Positions 15,520 to 22,552 of a stretch of 46,675 nucleotides of DNA are shown piece after piece. Within the stretch, counting starts at the first letter, position 1. Every line of letters starts with the position of its first letter. The translations under genes were made by a program, and so were the position numbers. The notes beneath the pieces are model-generated. The model was not told where the DNA came from and ran no database searches. It was given only the letters and a program-made list of their open reading frames with translations. The DNA lies in NCBI GenBank assembly GCA_947566645.1, contig CANOKL010000033.1, positions 1 to 46,675 on the forward strand, written 5' to 3'. Origin of the DNA: an uncultured Lachnospiraceae bacterium. GTDB taxonomy: Bacteria > Bacillota > Clostridia > Lachnospirales > Lachnospiraceae.

Positions 15520-15577
15520 ATGCTGTGAGGCTGCGATTCACGAGTCAGGAATGCGTAGGGTGCGCAGGGAGGAGATT

Positions 15578-16447
15578 ATGTCAGAGATAAAGGATTTTAA
15601 CTGTACGTACGATAATTCTGCAGGGATTCAAGCAGATGTGACGAAGGAACTGGGGCTTACATTTCCAGATGCATATCTGCATGGGGATACCATGGCGGTA
15701 CTTTCGAAGGCGCTGCGGAGGCATGACGGCGCGGCGTTCTGTGAGCTGCCCTTTTGCCATACCGTGGAGGCAGAAGCCATGGGAGGGATCATTAACTATG
15801 GAAATGAAAAGGCTGGTCCAAGGGCAAAGGAATATATCTGTACATCCGTGGAGGAGCTTTTAGAGCTTCCGGAAATTGATTTTACCACGGGAAGAATCCA
15901 GGAGGTATTAAAGGCATGTGAGATCTTAAGGGGGCAGAACGAGCAGACTGTTCTCCAGGTGTCCGGCCCTTTTACCATACTGAATGTGCTCATTGATGCA
16001 AAACATGTGTTTAAGGCTATGAGAAAAAAGCCGGAACTTATGAAAGAAGTATTCTGGAAACTGGGAAAGGAAGTCCTGCGGTTTATGGAAGAAGCAAAGA
16101 AGAGGGGTGTGGGACTCTTAAGCTATGCGGATTCTCCGGGAGGGGTGAATATCCTGGGGCCTAAGATGGCAGAGCAGGTTGTGGAGGATTTCACGTATCC
16201 TTTCTTAAAGAAGGCAGAGTTGCTTGCAGATGGAGATACAATGGTTCTGCTGTGCCCCAAGACTGTATTTGCCCTCCTTGGGACAGAGAAGGCAGAGTTG
16301 CGGGATATAGAACTTCAGGAGCCATTGCCTTACGGGGAAGCCTGCATCAGGATGAAGGGCAGAGCAAAACTGGCAGGGCAGATGTGTATTAAGAATGTGG
16401 GCTATTGTCTGGAAAACAGAATTTTTAAAGAAGTAGTGCTTAGATAA
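15578..16447 (+). CDS. UroD-superfamily protein with altered zinc site, copy 3 (divergent, short)
   Basis: A 289-residue UroD-superfamily protein, 50-70 residues shorter than its three neighbours. Recognisable family segments are FCELPFCHTVEAEAMGGIIN (compare copy 4 FCMTVEAEEMGAIV) and VSGPFTILNVLIDAKHVFKA. At the zinc site the usual H-x-C-G is replaced by MVLLCPKT: the cysteine stays but the histidine is leucine, and the region after it is shortened, without the usual final 'PxCG' ligand block. It may bind substrate or the methylated corrinoid without classic zinc-thiolate chemistry, or be a structural partner. Start at 15578 is set by GGGAGGAG at 15567-15574; an upstream ATG at 15551 is less likely. 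The corrinoid protein gene starts 18 bp downstream. Confidence 0.75.
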   Translation: MSEIKDFNCTYDNSAGIQADVTKELGLTFPDAYLHGDTMAVLSKALRRHDGAAFCELPFCHTVEAEAMGGIINYGNEKAGPRAKEYICTSVEELLELPEIDFTTGRIQEVLKACEILRGQNEQTVLQVSGPFTILNVLIDAKHVFKAMRKKPELMKEVFWKLGKEVLRFMEEAKKRGVGLLSYADSPGGVNILGPKMAEQVVEDFTYPFLKKAELLADGDTMVLLCPKTVFALLGTEKAELRDIELQEPLPYGEACIRMKGRAKLAGQMCIKNVGYCLENRIFKEVVLR

Positions 16448-16465
16448 AGGAGGGGACAGACAAGT

Positions 16466-17140
16466 ATGAGTGTAAAGGAAGAGTTATTAAAGAGATTGTC
16501 TGACGGCGTTGTGGACATGGAGGAGGACGATGTGGCGGAGACTGCACAGGAATATCTGGACGCAGGATATCCCGCATTTGATGGAATTATGGAGGGGCTG
16601 GTAGACGGCATGAACCGGGCAGGCCAGCTCTATGAGGAAGAAGAATATTTTGTGACGGACTTGCTTCTCTGTTCAGATGCCATGTATGCTGGCCTTGACA
16701 TATTAAGGCCGTGTCTTCCAGAAGAAGAGGGAGAGGCAAAGCACAAAGGCGTTATCGGTGTTGTGGAAGGGGACACGCATGATATCGGGAAGAATCTTGT
16801 GAAGATCATGCTGGAGACGGCAGGATTCGATATGATTGACCTGGGAAGAGACGTCCCCCTTAGAAAATTCGTAGATACCGCCAGGGAAGAAGGGGCAGAA
16901 TTCATCTGCATGTCTACCCTTATGACAACAACCATGGGGGGAATGCAGGATGTCATCCGTATCCTTGAAGAGGAAGGAATGAGACAGCAGATGAAGGTTA
17001 TGGTCGGAGGCGGGCCTGTTTCCCAGAAGTATGCGGATAAGATCGGGGCAGACGGCTATTCCCAGAATGCGGTGGAGGCTGTCAAGCTTGCTAAGAGATT
17101 ATTAAATATTACTAATGACGGCTCAGGAAAGAACTATTGA
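16466..17140 (+). CDS. Methyl-accepting corrinoid protein (MtbC/MttC-like)
   Basis: A 224-residue cobalamin-binding methyl carrier. N-terminal helical cap (residues ~1-90, PAFDGIMEGLVDGMNRAGQL, then YEEEEYFVTDLLL) and a Rossmann-type B12 domain. The base-off/His-on motif is GDTHDIGKNLVKIM (D-x-H-x-x-G, His near residue 106), followed by FDMIDLGRDVP, STLMTTTMGGMQ and the GGGPVSQKYADKIGADGYSQ loop. This is the acceptor of the methyl group in three-component methyltransferase systems and the client of the RACo-like activator at 1484. It lies between two UroD-type genes in the tight order 15578-16466-17161 (gaps 18 and 20 bp), the usual transcriptional unit of methyltransferase I, carrier and methyltransferase II. 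It is the only corrinoid protein in the window, so all four UroD-type enzymes probably share it. Confidence 0.93.
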   Translation: MSVKEELLKRLSDGVVDMEEDDVAETAQEYLDAGYPAFDGIMEGLVDGMNRAGQLYEEEEYFVTDLLLCSDAMYAGLDILRPCLPEEEGEAKHKGVIGVVEGDTHDIGKNLVKIMLETAGFDMIDLGRDVPLRKFVDTAREEGAEFICMSTLMTTTMGGMQDVIRILEEEGMRQQMKVMVGGGPVSQKYADKIGADGYSQNAVEAVKLAKRLLNITNDGSGKNY

Positions 17141-17160
17141 ATATTGCATAGGAGTATAAG

Positions 17161-18174
17161 ATGTTGACACCAAAAGAACGATTAAAGAGAATCATGGAAG
17201 GAAAAGAGGCGGACAGGCCGGCATGCATCTGCCCTGGCGGTATGATGAATATGGTAACGGAGGAGCTGATGGAGGAGGTGAAGGTCTACCTGCCAGAAGC
17301 CCACACAGATGCAAGAAAGATGGCGGAGCTTGCAAAAGCAGTCTATGCAAAGGGATGTTTTGAGAATTACGGGGTTCCTTTCTGCATGACTGTGGAGGCA
17401 GAGGAGATGGGGGCCATAGTTGATATGGGCACCCGGATCTATGAACCGCATGTAGTAAAATACGTGATAAACTCTGTCAGTGAGTTTGAGAAGCTCTCGC
17501 CGGTAGATGTGAAAAAAGGGCGGGCGAAGGTTGTACTGGATGCCATTCGCATTTTGAAGAAGGAGACGGAGGATGTCCCGATTGTAGGCAATCTCACAGG
17601 GCCTGTCAGCACGGCCAGCTCGGTTATGGAGCCGGTTGTATTTTATAAGGAGCTGAGAAAGAAAAATAAAGAGGCCCATGCATATATGGAGTTTATTACG
17701 GATCAGCTGACTGCCTTCGGAAGGGCACAGATTGCAGCGGGGGCGGATGTGATTGCAATCTCCGACCCCAGCGGTACGGGAGAAATCTTAGGACCGAAAT
17801 ATTTTGAAGAGTTTGCCGTGACCTATATCAACCGATTGTTAGATTCACTTCAAAAGGAGAAGATGGGGACAATCGTGCACATCTGCGGACAGATGAGCCC
17901 GGTGTACCGGGAGGTGGACGGGCTTCACAGCAATGTCTTAAGCTTTGACTCCGTGGTGCCGATGAAGGAAGCAAGAGAGCACTTAAAATCCCGTGTGCTT
18001 ATGGGGAATGTGAGCACATATGCGTTGGAATTCGCAGACCAGGAGAAAGTAAAGACGCTGACAAGGGGATGCGTGAAGAATGGGTCTGATATTATCTCTC
18101 CTGCCTGCGGACTGGGGATGAAATCCCCACTTGCGAATGTGCAGGCAATTCTTGCGTGTCTTAAGGAGGTATAG
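17161..18174 (+). CDS. UroD-superfamily corrinoid methyltransferase (MtbA/MtaA-like), copy 4
   Basis: A 337-residue UroD-superfamily methyltransferase, opening MLTPKERLKRIMEGKEADRP. The zinc motif is complete: TIVHICGQMSPVY (H-x-C, near 240) and ISPACGLGMKSPLAN (third Cys near 318). NLTGPVSTASSVMEP is the conserved middle motif. Of the four copies this one looks most like the MtbA/MtaA group, which transfers methyl from the corrinoid protein to a thiol or pterin acceptor. Non-methanogens lack coenzyme M, so tetrahydrofolate is the natural guess, but no MtrH-type (MtgA) enzyme is present. It is the last gene of the island; the next gene converges 46 bp away with no clear terminator between. 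Confidence 0.85.
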   Translation: MLTPKERLKRIMEGKEADRPACICPGGMMNMVTEELMEEVKVYLPEAHTDARKMAELAKAVYAKGCFENYGVPFCMTVEAEEMGAIVDMGTRIYEPHVVKYVINSVSEFEKLSPVDVKKGRAKVVLDAIRILKKETEDVPIVGNLTGPVSTASSVMEPVVFYKELRKKNKEAHAYMEFITDQLTAFGRAQIAAGADVIAISDPSGTGEILGPKYFEEFAVTYINRLLDSLQKEKMGTIVHICGQMSPVYREVDGLHSNVLSFDSVVPMKEAREHLKSRVLMGNVSTYALEFADQEKVKTLTRGCVKNGSDIISPACGLGMKSPLANVQAILACLKEV

Positions 18175-18220
18175 AAAGAATGCATGCAATTGTGAATGTG
18201 CTGAACAGGTTTGAATTTTC

Positions 18221-19165
18221 TTATGGAGTTAAACGATAACGGGAAATATTCTTCCAGTTTGGAGGAAAGCCCATTCGGCTAAGAAGCTCCATATGGTCAA
18301 TATGAACAAGATTTTTTGAGGCATGGTCAATTAAAGTAGATATTTTTCTTTTGAAAACTCGAAAATCTTTTTTGGGAATCAGATAGCGAAAAGCAATTAC
18401 AACGGCAAATAAATCATTTTTCCCATATTGATATTGAATTCCGTTCATCGGTATTGATAACTTTTTATGTAATGGCAGATCAGAAATATTGTCTATTGTC
18501 CGGTAGGTAAATAAGCGCTCTCCATGAGCACATACGTTTCTAAACTTTGTTAGGACAGATAGGAACTGCTCCATTTGTCTCCTATTAATTGTACCAAAAT
18601 TTCTGCATACCTTTGATTGTAAAGATTGCGGAAAGACTTTGTACATTTTTGACAGATTTCCAAAAGTTAGTACGTTAATTAACACCCACATTGGTATATT
18701 TCCGTAAGTAGTTCTATAATAATTAATATATTCATAATCCGTTGTTGATGTGGCTCTCCGTAAAGTTGCAATTAAACGATTAACTGTGTTCTGATTTCTG
18801 TGACTGTTATTATAATTATTAACATCTAGATAAGCAGATTGTGCCTCTCCATACTGCTCTGAAAAATAATAAGACATCAACGAACGGAGATGACGCTCTA
18901 TCTGCAGCAGATATTTGAAAAATAGTTCCCGCAGCTCCTTGTCAAATTCATACAGGGAAACGATTTCTTCCAAGGAAGTCCCTTCTTTATATTTTTTGGT
19001 TAAGGGAATCCGGAACAAGTGCTTGTAACCGCCTATTAAAGGGAAGTATCCAATATGTTTCAAAACCTCTTCTGCATATTGCTTGTCTGAAATAACAAGT
19101 TTTTTTCCGTTCTGAAGCCATTCGACTTGTTCTAAAAATGTAGAAAATTTTTTTCGTGGTAGCAT
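18221..19165 (-). CDS. Abi_2 family (AbiD/AbiF-like) abortive-infection protein
   Basis: A 314-residue protein of the Abi_2 family. Typical N-terminal motif HIGYFPLIGGYKHLFR, helical core LRELFFKYLLQIERHLRSLM, and the C-terminal HEPN-like motif FRNVCAHGERLFTYR, an R-x4-H that in HEPN ribonucleases is the active site. Abi_2 proteins stop phage propagation by disabling the infected cell, most likely by RNA cleavage. The gene is AT-rich compared with its flanks, suggesting transfer. The ribosome site AAGGAG (19171-19176) starts right after the T-run of a strong terminator, so expression needs read-through from the upstream small RNA. It converges with the methyl-transfer island and is downstream of glgB on the same strand. 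Confidence 0.85.
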   Translation of the reverse strand: MLPRKKFSTFLEQVEWLQNGKKLVISDKQYAEEVLKHIGYFPLIGGYKHLFRIPLTKKYKEGTSLEEIVSLYEFDKELRELFFKYLLQIERHLRSLMSYYFSEQYGEAQSAYLDVNNYNNSHRNQNTVNRLIATLRRATSTTDYEYINYYRTTYGNIPMWVLINVLTFGNLSKMYKVFPQSLQSKVCRNFGTINRRQMEQFLSVLTKFRNVCAHGERLFTYRTIDNISDLPLHKKLSIPMNGIQYQYGKNDLFAVVIAFRYLIPKKDFRVFKRKISTLIDHASKNLVHIDHMELLSRMGFPPNWKNISRYRLTP

Positions 19166-19177
19166 TCTTTTCTCCTT

Positions 19178-19207
19178 AAAAAAAGGGAGAGACCCGCAGG
19201 TTCTCCC
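19178..19207 (-). terminator. Strong intrinsic terminator between small RNA and Abi gene
   Basis: On the - strand GGGAGAACC, loop TGCG, GGTCTCTCCC (one bulged base), then seven T. It would end most transcripts before the Abi gene and set the toxin:RNA ratio by read-through. Confidence 0.85.
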
Positions 19208-19246
19208 CCGGTCACGGGCTTCGCAAGTTTCCGCAACACGATCACT
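19178..19246 (-). ncRNA. Candidate ~69-nt structured RNA upstream of the Abi gene
   Basis: Read on the - strand, a promoter (19253-19281) is followed by a GC-rich segment in an otherwise AT-rich region. It contains three short hairpins in a row: GUU-GCGGA-AAC, CUU-GCG-AAG, CCCG-UGAC-CGGG. It ends in the terminator at 19178-19207. The transcript would be about 69 nt and ends 2 nt before the Abi ribosome site. Promoter, small structured RNA, terminator and toxin-like gene is the layout of type III-like RNA antitoxin systems, and small RNAs upstream of AbiF-type genes have been described. Exact 5' end is inferred from the promoter. Confidence 0.6.
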
Positions 19247-19252
19247 GAGTTT

Positions 19253-19281
19253 AATATAGCAGAATTGACAGAAGAAGTCAA
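19253..19281 (-). promoter_or_regulatory. SigA promoter for the small RNA/Abi unit
   Basis: On the - strand TTGACT (19276-19281), 17-nt spacer, TATATT (19253-19258). The -35 lies inside a perfect inverted repeat ATTGAC/GTCAAT (19264-19269 and 19277-19282), a possible operator. It is placed 46 bp after the glgB stop codon, so the unit has its own transcription start. Confidence 0.75.
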
Positions 19282-19326
19282 TACACTAATTCAACTCATT
19301 ATCAGTATATGAAATTACAATCAAAG

Positions 19327-21117
19327 CTATTCAATGAGATAATACACGCCGGAATACGCATTTAACGTAAGCGTTGCAGTCCCATTTTCCAAAGGGATCT
19401 TCTCCCCGGTATCATGTTTTTCCCCGGCGTAGAGATCCAAGTCGCTGTCAATCAGAAGCTTTAGCGTATGGGCGTTCTTTACTGTGAGCAGATAATCCTC
19501 CTGCACTTCATCAGAGAAATTAAAGACTGCCGCGATCCGCTCTGAACCGCAGGAGCGCTCGAATGCATAGATACAGCGCTCCTCCTGGTGGCAGTCAAGC
19601 CACTGAAAGCCGTCACTTACGTAATCCTGCCCATATAATGCCGGGTGGTTCAGATAGATCTGGTTTAAGTCTTTCATAAACCGGTGGAAGGCATCATGAA
19701 GGGGATATTTCAGAATCTCCCAGTCCTGTTCCCTTTTTTCATCCCATTCCCGCAATTGTCCCAGTTCATTCCCCATAAAATTAAGTTTTTTCCCGGGGTG
19801 GGCGTACATATACAGATAAAGCGCCCGGGCCTGGGGAAACTTGTCATCATATTCCCCGTACATTTTCTGCAGGATGGTTGCCTTCCCGTGTACTGTCTCA
19901 TCGTGGGAGAAGGGCAGAAGGTAGGCATCATTATAGTAGTACATCATGGAGAAGGTCAGCTTATGGTAATCTCTGCTCCGGTATTCAGGGGCAGTGCGGA
20001 AATAGTCTAGTGTGTCGTTCATCCATCCCATGTCCCATTTATAATCAAATCCGAGTCCTCCTTCCTCTGGAGAGCGGGTAATGCCAGGATAGGAGGTGGA
20101 ATCCTCTGCAAAGAGCATGGCGGAAGGGTGCATGGCCTTAAGCCCCCGGTTCATCTCACGGATGAAGGCAACCGCATTGTTATTGACCCCTCTCGCCGGG
20201 TCGCCCTGCCAGTAGATGATGCGGCTGATGGCATCCATGCGGATTCCGTCTGCGTGGTATTCGGTCAGCCAGTAATTTGCGGCAGACTGCAGGAAGCTTC
20301 TTACCTCTCCCCGGGAATGCATGAAGTTACAGCTGCCCCATTCGCTGACTCCCACATCGGAGTTTGGATATTCGAAAAGGGGTGTTCCGTCATAATCAGC
20401 AAGGGCATAGCCGTCCACGGCAAAGTGAACCGGGACGAAGTCCATCAGCACGCCGATTTCGTTCTGATGGCACAGATCTATGAAGTCCATCAGCCCTTGT
20501 GCAGTCCCGTAGCGGGCAGTGGGGCTGAAAAATCCGGTGTTCTGATACCCCCAGGATTCATCGCAGGGATGCTCGGACAGGGGCATAACTTCAATGTAGT
20601 TGTATCCGCATTTTTTCAGATAAGGAATGAGGATATCCGCAAGCTCTGTATAGGTGTACCAGTCATCGGCTTTTTCAGACGGCTTTCTGAAGGAGCCGAA
20701 GTGAAGCTCATAGATATTGAGCGGTTTTTCCTTGCAGTCTGTCCGCTGCTTCATCCATTTTTCATCATGGAAGGTATAGGATGACAGATTCCGGATGATG
20801 GATGCTGTATTAGGGCGCAGCTCCATCCCGAAGCCAAAGGGGTCGCAGTGGTCTGTGAAGGAGCCGTCCCTTTTGTAGATGCGGTACTTGTACATCTGGC
20901 CCGGCTTTGCGTTTTTTGCGTAGCATTCCCAGAAGTTCCCGTCATGGGTGCGGTTCATGGTCCATTCCTGCCAGTCTGAGAATTCGCCGATGAGGGAGAT
21001 CCGCACTGCGGCGGGCGCAAAGGTGCGGAAGGTGACGCCCTCAGCCTCTATGTGAGCGCCCAAAAAGCGGTAGGCGTCGAATATTTTTCCAGTGTAGAAT
21101 CCATAAAAATCCATCAT
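19327..21117 (-). CDS. glgB: 1,4-alpha-glucan branching enzyme
   Basis: A 596-residue GH13 enzyme that forms alpha-1,6 branches in glycogen. N-terminal CBM48-like domain (VTFRTFAPAAVRISLIGEFS, then DWQEWTM), then the catalytic barrel. GH13 regions are visible: MDFVPVHF (region I), DGIRMDAISR with the nucleophile Asp near 294, LFAEDST with the acid Glu near 337, and LPFSHDE with the third Asp near 404. Length is on the short side for GlgB, without the extra N-terminal domain. The ATG at 21117 (or 21114) follows AAGGAGG; the upstream extension to 21159 is rejected. No glgC, glgA or glgP is adjacent, so it is a stand-alone locus with its own promoter at 21200-21228 and a repeated hairpin in the leader. 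Confidence 0.95.
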   Translation of the reverse strand: MMDFYGFYTGKIFDAYRFLGAHIEAEGVTFRTFAPAAVRISLIGEFSDWQEWTMNRTHDGNFWECYAKNAKPGQMYKYRIYKRDGSFTDHCDPFGFGMELRPNTASIIRNLSSYTFHDEKWMKQRTDCKEKPLNIYELHFGSFRKPSEKADDWYTYTELADILIPYLKKCGYNYIEVMPLSEHPCDESWGYQNTGFFSPTARYGTAQGLMDFIDLCHQNEIGVLMDFVPVHFAVDGYALADYDGTPLFEYPNSDVGVSEWGSCNFMHSRGEVRSFLQSAANYWLTEYHADGIRMDAISRIIYWQGDPARGVNNNAVAFIREMNRGLKAMHPSAMLFAEDSTSYPGITRSPEEGGLGFDYKWDMGWMNDTLDYFRTAPEYRSRDYHKLTFSMMYYYNDAYLLPFSHDETVHGKATILQKMYGEYDDKFPQARALYLYMYAHPGKKLNFMGNELGQLREWDEKREQDWEILKYPLHDAFHRFMKDLNQIYLNHPALYGQDYVSDGFQWLDCHQEERCIYAFERSCGSERIAAVFNFSDEVQEDYLLTVKNAHTLKLLIDSDLDLYAGEKHDTGEKIPLENGTATLTLNAYSGVYYLIE

Positions 21118-21150
21118 AACATCCTCCTTTTCTAGATAAGAGATTATAGT

Positions 21151-21184
21151 TATACTCACGGCCGATGAAATCTGCCGTGAGTAT
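21151..21184 (-). repeat. Repeated hairpin element (family 2), copy in the glgB leader
   Basis: TATACTCACGGC (21151-21162), CGATGAAATCT, GCCGTGAGTAT (21174-21184): a perfect 11-bp stem with an 11-nt loop, 33 nt before the glgB start codon and inside its predicted 5' leader. Near-identical copy at 46467-46501 and a partial copy at 32270-32295. Confidence 0.88.
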
Positions 21185-21199
21185 CCTTAATTTGAATGT

Positions 21200-21228
21200 A
21201 TTATATAGACTGGACGGTAAAATGTCTA
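21200..21228 (-). promoter_or_regulatory. glgB promoter
   Basis: On the - strand TAGACA (21223-21228), 17-nt spacer, TATAAT (21200-21205). Close to consensus with ideal spacing, giving a leader of about 75 nt that includes the repeated hairpin. From here to 21431 (about 200 bp, AT-rich, divergent region) nothing else is recognised. Confidence 0.75.
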
Positions 21229-21431
21229 CCGACAATAAAGGAAGGGTGACGGATAAGCAACTTTTGGGAGAATATGTCGGGAAATTTGTATTACCATAGA
21301 CGCAGGTGGAATTTATTTTTAATGATTTCTACCTGCACTTTTTTGTTATTATACGATAAAAAACAATAGAGATTTTTGATAGCATAGATCAATAAAAATC
21401 CAAAAAGTAAGAAAATGTATACATATTAAAA

Positions 21432-21460
21432 TTGACAAAAAATGAATAAAACGTTATTCT
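21432..21460 (+). promoter_or_regulatory. Promoter of the radical SAM-HD-DUF2284 operon
   Basis: TTGACA (21432-21437), 17-nt spacer, TATTCT (21455-21460). Perfect -35 and fair -10. The expected start near 21467 leaves a leader of about 115 nt to the radical SAM start, which contains a second strong ribosome site (see 21495). Confidence 0.7.
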
Positions 21461-21494
21461 TGTAATAAGAAATATATTGTTCAAAGGAGAAAAA

Positions 21495-21539
21495 ATTGAT
21501 TTTGAAAATATGAAGTATTTTTCCGGATACTATAAATAG
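21495..21539 (+). other. Possible Tyr-rich short peptide ORF in the radical SAM leader
   Basis: A strong ribosome site, AAAGGAGA (21483-21490), lies 90 nt before the radical SAM gene and has no annotated gene. In frame after it, codons 21495-21539 read IDFENMKYFSGYYK and stop; initiation would need a rare AUU at 21495, or ATG at 21510 for MKYFSGYYK. A TTG at 21496 in another frame gives only five codons. Aromatic-rich short peptides beside radical SAM/SPASM enzymes can be RiPP substrates, but the frame is very short. Confidence 0.25.
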
Positions 21540-21582
21540 TGGGTTGGTTATGAGAGGTCATTAATTGTTAGGAGAATACAAT

Positions 21583-22551
21583 ATGTTAAAAGAAATTTCG
21601 ATAGAAATCATAAGAAAGTGTCCTAATAAATGTGTACATTGTTCGTCATTATCTTCAGAAGAGTGCAGAGAGATAATTCCTTTTGGGAAATTTAAAGAAG
21701 TTATAGATGGTGTAAAAGCATTAGGTCTAAAGACAATTTGCTTTTCAGGCGGAGAACCTTTTTTACATCCAGATATAGTTGAAATGATTGATTATGTATA
21801 TAACAAAGGATTGAATTGCTATATTTATAGTAGTGGAATATGTCTGGATTATATGAAAAATAAGATCTCTATTCCAGAAAAAATATTAGATAATATATCA
21901 GGGAAAGTTACAAAAATTATATTCAATATCGAGGCGGCTGATGAATGTATATATGATGTTATAATGGGAACACAAAGTTGTTTTTGCCTTTTAGAACAGT
22001 CAATAAAAAAAGCACTAAGCAGAAAGATAGTAGTAGAAGGGCATTTTGTACCAATGAAGCTTAATAAGAATCAGATTGAGCCTGTAGTGGATTTTTGTGA
22101 GAGATTAGGTGTATCTAAAGTTAGTTTTTTGCGCCTGGTTATGCATGGAAGAGCATTAAATAATAAAGAGCGCTTGCTGCTATCAGAAGAAGAATTAAAA
22201 GATGTAGAAGAACAACTGGTAAAATTATATAAGAGTAAATCTTCATATATCAGGATAGGTGTCCCGTTATTGGGAGAGACAAAGGAAGCCCATTGTGAAG
22301 CAGCCAATGGGAAATTAAATATAAGATATGATGGTAATGTTTATCCGTGTGAGGTATTTAAAAATCATAGGGCGGAAATATTGGATGATACTAAACCAGA
22401 AAATATTTTTAGAAAAAAAATAGAAAAAATATATGAGGATTCCAAGTACTTACAAAAAGTGAGATTTTTAGTTGCACAATTTTCATGTGGAGACTGCTGT
22501 GAGAATTGTATTGGTCAGTATTATATGAATCAAAAAAACAAGGGGGAGTAA
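21583..22551 (+). CDS. Radical SAM protein with SPASM-like C-terminus
   Basis: A 322-residue radical SAM enzyme. The SAM-binding [4Fe-4S] motif C13-x3-C17-x2-C20 (RKCPNKCVHCSS) is at the N-terminus, with the GGEP motif in CFSGGEPFLHPDIV. The C-terminal part has further cysteines (AHCEAANGK, VYPCEVFK, FSCGDCCENCIGQYY) in a SPASM/twitch-like arrangement holding auxiliary clusters. The subfamily is not recognised and the substrate is unknown. GGAG at 21571 precedes the ATG at 21583; a TTG at 21565 is the alternative. One base separates it from the HD gene. GC is far below that of flanking genes, indicating acquisition of the three-gene unit as a block. Confidence 0.85.
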   Translation: MLKEISIEIIRKCPNKCVHCSSLSSEECREIIPFGKFKEVIDGVKALGLKTICFSGGEPFLHPDIVEMIDYVYNKGLNCYIYSSGICLDYMKNKISIPEKILDNISGKVTKIIFNIEAADECIYDVIMGTQSCFCLLEQSIKKALSRKIVVEGHFVPMKLNKNQIEPVVDFCERLGVSKVSFLRLVMHGRALNNKERLLLSEEELKDVEEQLVKLYKSKSSYIRIGVPLLGETKEAHCEAANGKLNIRYDGNVYPCEVFKNHRAEILDDTKPENIFRKKIEKIYEDSKYLQKVRFLVAQFSCGDCCENCIGQYYMNQKNKGE

Positions 22552-22552
22552 A

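Noticed and set aside
5827..18174. UroD-like genes as heme-biosynthesis uroporphyrinogen decarboxylases
   Set aside because: Three of four carry the H-x-C...C zinc motif of corrinoid methyltransferases, and the neighbours are a corrinoid protein and its activator; no other heme genes are present.
19684..20784. Long open frames on the + strand opposite glgB
   Set aside because: Shadow frames of the well-supported glgB reading on the - strand; no ribosome sites or domain motifs.
21583..22551. Prokaryotic viperin (antiviral radical SAM)
   Set aside because: The cluster motif CPNKCVHCSS and the Cys-rich SPASM-like C-terminus do not match viperin, which has a CxxxCxxC in a different context and no SPASM tail.
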